Assembly (NCBI GenBank): GCA_005880605.1
Contig: VBIS01000118.1
Coordinates: forward strand, 2,286-11,485
DNA length: 9,200 nucleotides
Direction of reading: 5' to 3'
DNA from: Chloroflexota bacterium
Lineage (GTDB): Bacteria; Chloroflexota; Dormibacteria; CF-121
Part shown: in pieces, positions 1 to 4,712 of the stretch
How the letters are laid out: each line of letters starts with the position of its first letter
Numbering within the stretch: the stretch's first letter is position 1
Notes under the pieces: model-generated
Told to the model about the DNA's origin: nothing
Seen by the model: only the letters and a program-made list of their open reading frames with translations
Database searches by the model: none
Position numbers and translations under genes: made by a program

Positions 1-195
1 GCTCCCGGCTTCATCACGACGGAGCTCACCAGCGGCCTGCCCGCCGAGCTCCTCGAACGAGCCCGGCAAGCCGCCGCCATCCCCCGGATCGGGACCCCGG
101 ATGACGTCGCGCCGGCCATTGTCTTCCTCGCGTCGCGAGCTGCCGGTTATATCACCGGCCAGGTTTTGGGCATTGACGGCGGTCTGCCGATCTAG
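1..195 (+). CDS. fabG: 3-oxoacyl-ACP reductase FabG family (SDR), C-terminal 64 residues
   Basis: This is the end of a short-chain dehydrogenase/reductase whose 5' part, including the Rossmann nucleotide-binding motif and the YxxxK catalytic pair, lies before the window. The visible part opens with PGFITTELT, the segment that follows the catalytic Lys in FabG-type proteins. It ends with DVAPAIVFLASRAAGYITGQVLGIDGGL, which matches the conserved SDR C-terminus (V..A..FLAS..A.YITGQ....DGG). FabG reduces 3-oxoacyl-ACP to 3-hydroxyacyl-ACP with NADPH in type II fatty acid synthesis. The next gene, acpP, encodes the carrier protein of the same pathway, which favours FabG over another SDR. The substrate cannot be proven from this fragment. 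The stop is TAG at 193-195. Confidence 0.85.
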   Translation, partial: APGFITTELTSGLPAELLERARQAAAIPRIGTPDDVAPAIVFLASRAAGYITGQVLGIDGGLPI

Positions 196-216
196 GAAGA
201 TGGGCCCCGCTTGGTC

Positions 217-222
217 TAGAAT
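217..222 (+). promoter_or_regulatory. Candidate -10 element (TAGAAT) upstream of acpP
   Basis: TAGAAT at 217-222 lies in the 60-bp gap between fabG and acpP and would start a transcript with a leader of about 27 nt. No good -35 is visible at the expected distance, so acpP may instead, or also, be read from the fabG transcript. The same hexamer occurs upstream of the minus-strand small gene at 1468-1473. This is a weak call based on one hexamer. Confidence 0.3.
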
Positions 223-244
223 TTGACGGCTCGCACTACCTAGC

Positions 245-251
245 AGGGGAG
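245..251 (+). promoter_or_regulatory. Ribosome binding site of acpP (AGGGGAG)
   Basis: The purine run AGGGGAG at 245-251 stands 4 nt before the ATG at 256. It is a slightly close but plausible Shine-Dalgarno sequence and supports this start codon. It is one of only two recognisable ribosome binding sites in the window. Confidence 0.5.
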
Positions 252-255
252 TCGG

Positions 256-504
256 ATGGACGGGAACAGCTACGAGAAGTTCAAAGGTATCATCGCCGAA
301 CAGCTCGGCGTCGATACCGAGCAAGTTACACCCGACGCCTCTTTCGTCGACGACCTCAACGCGGATTCCCTCGACCTGGTCGAATTGATCATGGCGTTCG
401 AGGAAGAATACGGAATGGAGATACCTGACGAGGACGCTGAAAAGATCCAGACCGTCGGTGCCGCGTGGGACTACGTTCAAGAAAAGCTCGGAATCACCAC
501 CTGA
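256..504 (+). CDS. acpP: Acyl carrier protein
   Basis: This 82-residue acidic protein carries growing acyl chains on a 4'-phosphopantetheine arm during fatty acid synthesis in the cytoplasm. The attachment motif DSLDLVEL is present, with Ser38 as the modified residue, preceded by the typical DLNA. The rest follows the ACP four-helix pattern: helix I around 5-17, the DSL site at the start of helix II, the acidic FEEEYGMEIPDEDAEKI segment, and a last helix ending in VQEKLGI. The length is normal for AcpP. It lies 60 bp after the fabG end, as in many bacterial fab clusters. The 3' end appears to overlap the start of rnc in another frame by 47 nt. Confidence 0.97.
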   Translation: MDGNSYEKFKGIIAEQLGVDTEQVTPDASFVDDLNADSLDLVELIMAFEEEYGMEIPDEDAEKIQTVGAAWDYVQEKLGITT

Positions 505-1270
505 ACTAGAGCCCACGCCGACCGACGACCCCCTTCAGAAGCTTCAGCGCACGCTCCGCGTGCGGTTCCACGATGCTGCCCTGCTCCGGCAGGCGCTGAC
601 GCATCGGTCCTACAACAACGAGCATCCGGAGCGGGGAAGCGCCGACAACGAGCGGCTCGAGTACCTGGGCGATGCCGTGCTCGAGCTGATCGCGGCGGAG
701 CACCTCTACAACACGTATGCGACCTCCAATGAGGGTGAGCTGACGCGCCTGCGCGCCTCGGTCGTCAATACCAAAAGCCTGGCGCGTCTTGCCTCCCGGC
801 TGAGCCTCGGCGACTACTTACTACTCGGCAAGGGCGCACACAAGACCGGGGCCCGCTCCTTGCAGTCGATCCTCGCCAACACCTTCGAGGCAGTGATCGG
901 CGCGATCTTCCTCGACCAGGGCTACCGGGCGGCCTACCGGCTCTTCAGTCGCAGCCTGATCGACGTGCAGGCCTGGCCGGACGACAACTACAAGGGGCGA
1001 CTGCAGGAGGTCACGCAGGAACGGTTCCTCACCACGCCGCAGTACGAGATCGTCAGCGCCTCGGGCCCGGGCCATCGACGCGAGTACACGGCGGAAGTCA
1101 CCTTTGGCGACGGCATCCGCGGCGTCGGACAGGGACGAACCAAGCGAGCCGCGGAGCAGATGGCAGCGCGCGAAGCGCTCGCCGAACTCGGCGCGCTCGA
1201 CCATCCGCCGGCGCAGGACGAGGTCCTCGAGGCCGTGGCCGCCCACGAGGCGCGCCGCTCCCCGAACTAG
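458..1270 (+). CDS. rnc: Ribonuclease III
   Basis: RNase III cuts double-stranded RNA, mainly in rRNA precursor processing and antisense RNA turnover. The catalytic domain spans about residues 25-160 and carries the signature NERLEYLGDA at 64-73; E65, E68 and D72 match acidic residues of the E. coli enzyme. The second acidic pair, D114/E117 in E. coli, reads N141/E144 here, so the Asp is replaced by Asn. A dsRNA-binding domain follows at about 177-245, with GPGHRREYTAEV and a basic KRAAEQMAAREAL helix. A short Ala/Glu-rich tail ends the protein. The start is the least certain point. GTG 458 is the only usual start codon in frame before Val35, and starting at Val35 would remove the first helix of the domain. 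GTG 458 lies inside acpP and has no clear Shine-Dalgarno sequence, so translation may depend on that of acpP. The family call is firm; the start is moderate. Confidence 0.93.
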   Translation: MPRGTTFKKSSESPPELEPTPTDDPLQKLQRTLRVRFHDAALLRQALTHRSYNNEHPERGSADNERLEYLGDAVLELIAAEHLYNTYATSNEGELTRLRASVVNTKSLARLASRLSLGDYLLLGKGAHKTGARSLQSILANTFEAVIGAIFLDQGYRAAYRLFSRSLIDVQAWPDDNYKGRLQEVTQERFLTTPQYEIVSASGPGHRREYTAEVTFGDGIRGVGQGRTKRAAEQMAAREALAELGALDHPPAQDEVLEAVAAHEARRSPN

Positions 1271-1277
1271 CTCGGGG
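1260..1277. terminator. Hairpin at the rnc stop, possible bidirectional terminator
   Basis: CCCCGA (1260-1265) and TCGGGG (1272-1277) form a perfect 6-bp stem around a 6-nt loop that contains the rnc TAG stop. It lies where rnc and the minus-strand small gene converge, so it could end transcripts from both sides. There is no T-run on either side, so it is not a classic intrinsic terminator. Confidence 0.35.
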
Positions 1278-1460
1278 CTAACACCGCGGCGACCGCGCAG
1301 CCGGGCCGATGAAACTGCCAAGCGGCGGTTGGGAACCGGCGCATTCCGGACAGGCCCCATTGGATTTGAGCGGGGTCAATCCGCCCCACTGGTTCTTGAC
1401 CAGCAGGCGACGCAGCTCGGCATTCTCGGCCCGAAGGGCATCAAGGTCCTGGTTACTCAC
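1278..1460 (-). CDS. Small protein with leucine-zipper-like helix and CPEC motif, function unknown
   Basis: I do not recognise this 60-residue protein. Its N-terminus (DLDALRAENAELRRLLVKNQ, residues 5-24) is a strongly predicted amphipathic helix. L6, L9, N13, L16 and L20 follow 3-4 heptad spacing, with Asn at an a-like position as in dimeric zippers. A Trp-Gly-Gly link leads to GACPECAG with C37 and C40, and a third Cys is the last residue (C60). The cysteines might bind metal or form disulfides, but a full zinc site is not visible. It fills most of the gap between rnc and the mod genes, converges with rnc and diverges from the mod genes. The start is GTG at 1460-1458 on the minus strand. 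No Shine-Dalgarno is present, but a TAGAAT hexamer lies 7 nt before it, as expected for a leaderless mRNA. The heptad pattern argues that the frame is real, but it has not been confirmed by homology. Confidence 0.5.
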   Translation of the reverse strand: MSNQDLDALRAENAELRRLLVKNQWGGLTPLKSNGACPECAGSQPPLGSFIGPAARSPRC

Positions 1461-1467
1461 AGGAGGG

Positions 1468-1473
1468 ATTCTA
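1468..1473 (-). promoter_or_regulatory. Candidate -10 element (TAGAAT) for a leaderless small gene
   Basis: Read on the minus strand, TAGAAT ends 7 nt before the GTG start of the small gene, so transcription would begin at or next to the start codon. This spacing is typical of leaderless genes in high-GC bacteria. No convincing -35 is visible at 17-18 nt. The sequence between is CCCTCCT on this strand, which is not a Shine-Dalgarno sequence. Confidence 0.4.
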
Positions 1474-1535
1474 CTGGCCCCATCCCAGTCTCTCGGCGCG
1501 ATTCAGATCCGACCTAATGGCCGAGAATCAGAGAC

Positions 1536-1559
1536 ATTTGGTGTGAAAAACCAGCAAAT
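1536..1559. promoter_or_regulatory. Candidate operator: imperfect palindrome across the -35/-10 spacer
   Basis: ATTTGGTG at 1536-1543 faces CCAGCAAAT at 1551-1559. Across the axis between 1547 and 1548, seven of the outer eight base pairs match (ATTTG/CAAAT plus TG/CA), with an A-rich centre. The element covers the -35 hexamer and reaches into the extended -10, a position from which a dimeric regulator could control the promoter. The HTH–TOBE protein encoded just downstream is the natural candidate to bind it, which is inference from position. Confidence 0.45.
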
Positions 1560-1567
1560 GCTAGAGT
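1538..1567 (+). promoter_or_regulatory. Promoter of the molybdate operon: TTGGTG – 18 nt – TAGAGT with extended -10
   Basis: The -35 candidate TTGGTG is at 1538-1543 and the -10 TAGAGT at 1562-1567, separated by 18 nt. The -10 is preceded by TGC (1559-1561), the TGn of an extended -10. Transcription would start near 1573-1575, about 8-10 nt before the ATG at 1583, giving a very short leader without a Shine-Dalgarno sequence. This also argues against the in-frame TTG at 1568, which abuts the -10 and should not be on the transcript. Confidence 0.55.
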
Positions 1568-1582
1568 TTGTCCGTCCTGGAT

Positions 1583-1981
1583 ATGGCCTCCTACAAGATC
1601 GGCGAGGTCGCGGAGCTCCTCGGTATCAGTGTCGACAGTGTGCGCCGGCTGGCCGATAGCGGCCAGCTGGCCACCGTCAGGACGGCCGGTGGCCAACGCG
1701 TCGTGGATGGGAGGCAACTCGCGCGCTTCATGGCTAAGACGCCTGCTGACGTCAAGCCAGAAACGACAGTGGGCCGATCGGCACGCAACCATTTCCAGGG
1801 CATCGTCACGCGCGTTGTCAAAGACCGGGTCATGGCACAGGTCGAACTGCAGGCTGGCCCATATCGGCTCGTGTCCTTGATTTCGCGTGAAGCGGCTGAC
1901 GAGCTTGGCCTCGCGCCTGGGGTGCGCGCGGTCGCCGTCGTCAAGGCCACCAACGTGATGGTCGAGCTTCCCGAGGCCTGA
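1583..1981 (+). CDS. MerR/excisionase-type HTH regulator with C-terminal TOBE (Mop) molybdate-binding domain
   Basis: This 132-residue protein combines an N-terminal winged HTH of the MerR/excisionase kind (residues 4-50: YKIGEVAELLGISVDSVRRL, then TAGGQRVVDGRQLARFM) with a C-terminal TOBE/Mop domain (about 66-130). The Mop part shows SARNHFQGIV, SREAADELGL, PGVRAVAVVKATNVMVEL, the family's molybdate/tungstate-binding pattern. It probably senses intracellular molybdate and controls the modABC genes that follow. Whether it represses or activates cannot be read from the sequence. It is much shorter than E. coli ModE and its HTH is of a different type. ATG 1583 is preferred over the in-frame TTG 1568, because the TTG abuts the -10 element and residues before the ATG are not part of the HTH pattern. 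modA starts 6 nt after the stop, so the genes are very likely co-transcribed. Confidence 0.88.
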   Translation: MASYKIGEVAELLGISVDSVRRLADSGQLATVRTAGGQRVVDGRQLARFMAKTPADVKPETTVGRSARNHFQGIVTRVVKDRVMAQVELQAGPYRLVSLISREAADELGLAPGVRAVAVVKATNVMVELPEA

Positions 1982-1987
1982 GACACG

Positions 1988-2752
1988 GTGCGTTGGCGAG
2001 CCCTGGCCGCAATCGCCGTGGCCGCGCTGTGTAGTTCATGTGGCAACGCCGCCTCCGGATCCTCGAGCCCCTCGGCGATGCGCGGCACGATCACCGTCTT
2101 CGCAGCCTCCTCGCTGACCGCGGCATACACCGTCATCGGCAAAAACTTCGAAAGGGCGCACCCCGGGAGCATGGTCAAGTTGAGCTATGGCGGGTCGGCG
2201 GCGCTGGTCGCGCAGATCCAGCAAGGCGCGATCGGCGACGTCTTCGCATCAGCGGATCAGCCCAACATGCAGAAGCTGGTCGATGCCGGGCTGGTTGCCG
2301 GCTCGCCGACGATCTTTGCCCACAACCGTCTCGACATCGTGGTCGCCGCCGGCAACCCGAAACACATCGCGGGCCTTTCGGACCTCGCCCGTTCGGGTCT
2401 CGTCGTCGTCCTCTGCGCCCCTGTTGTTCCCTGCGGGCATTACGCCGCGCAGGCCCTGCAGAAAGCCGGCGTCACCGTGAAGCCGGCCAGCCAGGAGACC
2501 GACGTGAAGTCTGTCGTCAGCAAGGTGGCGCTGGGCGAAGCCGACGCCGGCATGGTGTACGTCACCGATGTCACGGCGGCCGGGGCGGCGGTGCAGGGGG
2601 TGGAAATTCCTCTAGGACAGAATGTCGTGGCCGACTATCCGGTCGTCGTCCTCAAGGATTCCCAAAACGGACAACTGGCGAAAGCGTTCGTCGCGTATCT
2701 CCTTGGTGCCGGCCAGCAAACCCTGGCCCGCTATGGCTTTACCCGCCCGTAA
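1988..2752 (+). CDS. modA: Molybdate ABC transporter substrate-binding protein
   Basis: ModA captures molybdate (often also tungstate) outside the membrane and delivers it to ModBC. The 254-residue protein starts at GTG with a hydrophobic segment ending in AALCSSCG. Cys18 fits a lipoprotein attachment site, although the Cys at its -3 position is unusual for a lipobox. Family motifs are clear: VFAASSLTAAY (37-47), whose Ser residues contact the oxyanion; SYGGSAALVAQI (66-77) with Ser70; GDVFASAD; CAPVVPCGHYA (143-153), corresponding to the VPAGIYA region of E. coli ModA; VALGEADAGMVYVTD; and a C-terminal YLLG...LARYGFT. The paired cysteines C143 and C149 replace non-cysteine residues of the E. 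coli protein and might form a disulfide. No strong Shine-Dalgarno precedes the GTG; a GAGG lies about 11 nt upstream, so coupling to the regulator is likely. The 3' end overlaps modB by 20 nt. Confidence 0.95.
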   Translation: MRWRALAAIAVAALCSSCGNAASGSSSPSAMRGTITVFAASSLTAAYTVIGKNFERAHPGSMVKLSYGGSAALVAQIQQGAIGDVFASADQPNMQKLVDAGLVAGSPTIFAHNRLDIVVAAGNPKHIAGLSDLARSGLVVVLCAPVVPCGHYAAQALQKAGVTVKPASQETDVKSVVSKVALGEADAGMVYVTDVTAAGAAVQGVEIPLGQNVVADYPVVVLKDSQNGQLAKAFVAYLLGAGQQTLARYGFTRP

Positions 2753-3545
2753 GGCGACGAGACCGCGGCCGGCCGCACCGGTCGCGCTCCTGGTGCTGGC
2801 CGGCGTTGGAGCCGCGTTCTTCCTCATCCCACTGATCGGCCTCGTGCTACGCACGCCGTGGGCTTCGACCTGGGAGCAGCTGCGATCGCCTGAGGTCCTG
2901 ACCGCGCTGCGCCTCTCGCTGCTCGCCTCTTTCTCGGCGACCGCGATTGCCCTCGTCTTCGGCGTGCCGCTGGCGTGGACCTTTGCGCGGCTCAGCTTTC
3001 CGGGGCGCGCGGTGCTGCGTGCCGTAACCGTGCTGCCGATGGTCCTGCCGCCGGTGGTGGGCGGCGTCGCGCTGCTGCTCGCCTTCGGCCGGCGGGGGTT
3101 GCTGGGGGGCTGGCTCGCAAACACCTTCGGAATCCATCTGCCATTTACGACGGCCGGGGCGATCATCGCCGAGACCTTCGTGGCGATGCCCTTCCTCGTG
3201 ATCACCGTCGAGGCCGGCCTTCGCTCGATGGACACACGCCTCGAGGACGCGGCGCGAACGCTGGGAGCCAGCCGTTGGACCGTCTTGTGGCGCGTGACCT
3301 TGCCGCTGGTCCGCCCTTCGCTGCTTGCCGGCGCTGTCCTCTGCTGGGCCCGTGCCCTGGGAGAGTTTGGCGCCACCATCACGTTTGCCGGCAACTTTCC
3401 GGGGCGCACGCAGACCATGCCACTGGCCGTCTACCTCGCGCTCGAGACCAACCCAGACGCGGCGATCGTGTTGAGCCTGGTGCTGCTGGCCGTCTCGCTC
3501 GCCGTGCTGATCGGCCTACGCGATCGCTGGCTGGGGTCGTCATGA
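2733..3545 (+). CDS. modB: Molybdate ABC transporter permease
   Basis: ModB forms the membrane channel through which molybdate enters; it works as a dimer with two ModC subunits. The 270-residue protein has a short basic N-terminus (ARKATRPRP) and then a first membrane segment at about 17-39. Further hydrophobic segments fit five or six helices in all. The ABC permease EAA loop is evident at 171-190 (EDAARTLGASRWTVLWRVTL, with the conserved Gly178), followed by LPLVRPSLLAGAVL and the ARALGEFGATI motif typical of ModB/CysTW permeases. The frame stays open upstream into modA, but ATG 2733 is the best start because it gives a normal ModB N-terminus. This produces a 20-nt overlap with modA. The stop overlaps the modC ATG as ATGA, a sign of translational coupling. 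Confidence 0.95.
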   Translation: MALPARKATRPRPAAPVALLVLAGVGAAFFLIPLIGLVLRTPWASTWEQLRSPEVLTALRLSLLASFSATAIALVFGVPLAWTFARLSFPGRAVLRAVTVLPMVLPPVVGGVALLLAFGRRGLLGGWLANTFGIHLPFTTAGAIIAETFVAMPFLVITVEAGLRSMDTRLEDAARTLGASRWTVLWRVTLPLVRPSLLAGAVLCWARALGEFGATITFAGNFPGRTQTMPLAVYLALETNPDAAIVLSLVLLAVSLAVLIGLRDRWLGSS

Positions 3546-4594
3546 GCCTCGAGGCGCGGATGCGCATTGGCATCGGCAGCTTCGAGCTCGATGTCGACCT
3601 GACGGTCGAGCCGGGAGAACTCCTTGCCGTGCTCGGTCCCAACGGCGCCGGCAAGACGTCGTTGCTCCGAGGGCTGGCCGGCCTCCTGCCCCTCGATGCC
3701 GGGCGCGTGACCCTCGATGGGGTCGTGCTGGACGAACCGTCGACCGGTGTTTTCGTGCCGTCTGAGCGCCGACCGATCGCGATGGTCTTCCAGGACTACC
3801 TATTGTTTCCACACCTCACCGTCGTCGAGAACGTTGCCTTCGGCCTGCGTTCGCGTGGTATGGCCGCGGCAAAGGCAGCAACCGCCGCCCAGGGCTGGCT
3901 CGAGCGCGTTGGGTTAGCGGCCGAGGGGCCAAGGAGGCCAGCCTCGCTGTCCGGTGGGCAAGCGCAACGAGTCGCGCTGGCCCGCGCCCTCGCGACCAAC
4001 CCAACCCTGCTCCTGCTGGATGAGCCAATGGCCGCGCTCGACGCCAGCACGCGTGTCGAGTTCCGGCGCGACTTGCGCCGTCACCTCGAATCCGTTCGAG
4101 GGGTCCGCCTGCTGGTCACCCATGACCCACTCGAGGCGATGGCGATGGCGGACCGGCTCGTGATCCTCGAGCACGGGAGGGTGCTGCAATCCGGCACGGC
4201 CGCCGAGGTGACGCAGCGGCCGCGCTCGCGCTATGTCGCCGACCTGGTGGGGGTCAACCTCTTCCGCGGCCATTCCAGTCGGGACCTCATCACGATCGCC
4301 GGTGGCGGCACGTTGATGGCGGCGGGGGCGACCGACGGCGAGGTGTTCGCGGTCGTGCATCCGCGCACGGTCGCGCTCTTCCGGACCCGGCCCGATGGCA
4401 CCCCGCGAAATGTTTGGGAGGGTCGCGCCGTCGACCTCGATTTCGAGGGCGATCGGGTGCGCGTGCGTCTCGAGGGCACGCCGCCGATCGTCGCTGAAGT
4501 TACGCCGGCAGCGGTCCGCGAGCTGAGCCTCGACCGCGGCGATCCGGTGTGGGTTGCGGTCAAAGCGACCGAAGTCGAGGTCTACCCGGCATAG
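3542..4594 (+). CDS. modC: Molybdate ABC transporter ATP-binding protein with TOBE domain
   Basis: ModC hydrolyses ATP on the inner face of the membrane to drive molybdate import through ModB. In its 350 residues the ABC motifs appear in order: Walker A GPNGAGKT (32-39), Q-loop Gln84 in VFQDYLLFPH, signature LSGGQAQRVALARAL (136-150), Walker B LLLLDEP (156-162, with Glu161), the D-loop ALD, and the switch His194 in VTHD. A C-terminal TOBE domain (about 285-350: WEGRAVDLDFEGDRVRVRL...VWVAVKATEVEVYP) is the regulatory oxyanion-binding module of ModC; bound molybdate can inhibit transport in this family. The reading frame is open far upstream into modB, but homology begins at ATG 3542, which overlaps the modB stop (ATGA). 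ATG 3560 is a possible alternative start. A hairpin begins 4 bases after the stop. Confidence 0.95.
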   Translation: MSLEARMRIGIGSFELDVDLTVEPGELLAVLGPNGAGKTSLLRGLAGLLPLDAGRVTLDGVVLDEPSTGVFVPSERRPIAMVFQDYLLFPHLTVVENVAFGLRSRGMAAAKAATAAQGWLERVGLAAEGPRRPASLSGGQAQRVALARALATNPTLLLLDEPMAALDASTRVEFRRDLRRHLESVRGVRLLVTHDPLEAMAMADRLVILEHGRVLQSGTAAEVTQRPRSRYVADLVGVNLFRGHSSRDLITIAGGGTLMAAGATDGEVFAVVHPRTVALFRTRPDGTPRNVWEGRAVDLDFEGDRVRVRLEGTPPIVAEVTPAAVRELSLDRGDPVWVAVKATEVEVYPA

Positions 4595-4595
4595 C

Positions 4596-4618
4596 CGCCG
4601 TTGCCATCGGCAACGGTG
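4596..4618 (+). terminator. Hairpin after modC, probable operon end
   Basis: CCGTTGCC (4598-4605) and GGCAACGG (4609-4616) form a perfect 8-bp stem with an ATC loop. It extends by a G-U and a C-G pair to 4596-4618. It begins 2 bases past the modC TAG. No T-run follows, so the hairpin may act as a weak or Rho-assisted terminator or protect the 3' end. It also overlaps a possible -35 for smc. Confidence 0.5.
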
Positions 4619-4630
4619 ACGTGCTCTAAT
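4601..4630 (+). promoter_or_regulatory. Possible smc promoter TTGCCA – 18 nt – TCTAAT
   Basis: TTGCCA (4601-4606) and TCTAAT (4625-4630) are 18 nt apart and resemble a housekeeping promoter, which would give smc a leader of about 75 nt. The -35 half lies in the hairpin after modC. The -10 lies between ACGTG (4619-4623) and CACGT (4632-4636), a short inverted repeat. It competes with a more proximal candidate at 4699-4704. Confidence 0.3.
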
Positions 4631-4698
4631 ACACGTCGTGACCCGCGCCGTGGTCCATGCTTACGTCTTTTATGGGCGCGATCGCTCAGCCATGCTTT

Positions 4699-4704
4699 TA
4701 GCTT
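4699..4704 (+). promoter_or_regulatory. Candidate proximal -10 (TAGCTT) for leaderless smc
   Basis: TAGCTT fits the loose TAnnnT -10 pattern and ends 8 nt before the smc GTG, so a leaderless transcript is possible. The region just before smc (4697-4710) is the most T-rich in the window, and no Shine-Dalgarno is present. No convincing -35 is seen at 17-18 nt. Confidence 0.3.
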
Positions 4705-4712
4705 TTTAGCCT

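Noticed and set aside
1285..1297. CGCGG–CGA–CCGCG mini-hairpin
   Set aside because: A 5-bp GC stem is common by chance at this base composition, and it lies in the coding end of the small gene.
1461..1467. AGGAGGG as a plus-strand Shine-Dalgarno
   Set aside because: No start codon lies within about 12 nt downstream; the first ATG is at 1517. On the minus strand it reads CCCTCCT and cannot serve the small gene.
1517..1546. Nine-residue reading frame (MAENQRHLV) before the mod regulator, possible leader peptide
   Set aside because: It lies over the -35 and the palindrome, upstream of the inferred transcription start, and has no ribosome binding site.
1309..1659. Plus-strand open frame through the rnc–mod gap
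   Set aside because: It crosses the mod promoter and runs into the HTH gene in another frame, lacks a ribosome binding site, and has no domain-like pattern. The minus-strand frame in the same place is better.
2622..2732. Upstream extension of the modB frame inside modA
   Set aside because: ModB homology and the basic-then-hydrophobic N-terminus fit ATG 2733, and the upstream residues show no ModB-like pattern.
2975..3541. Upstream extension of the modC frame through modB
   Set aside because: The extra sequence is Arg/Ala-rich with no family match, and it overlaps the well-supported modB. ABC homology begins at ATG 3542.
4595..4712. tRNA, small RNA or riboswitch (including a molybdenum cofactor riboswitch) in the modC–smc gap
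   Set aside because: Only about 118 bp with one simple hairpin; no cloverleaf and no complex conserved fold is apparent. The smc gene downstream is not a usual Moco-riboswitch target.
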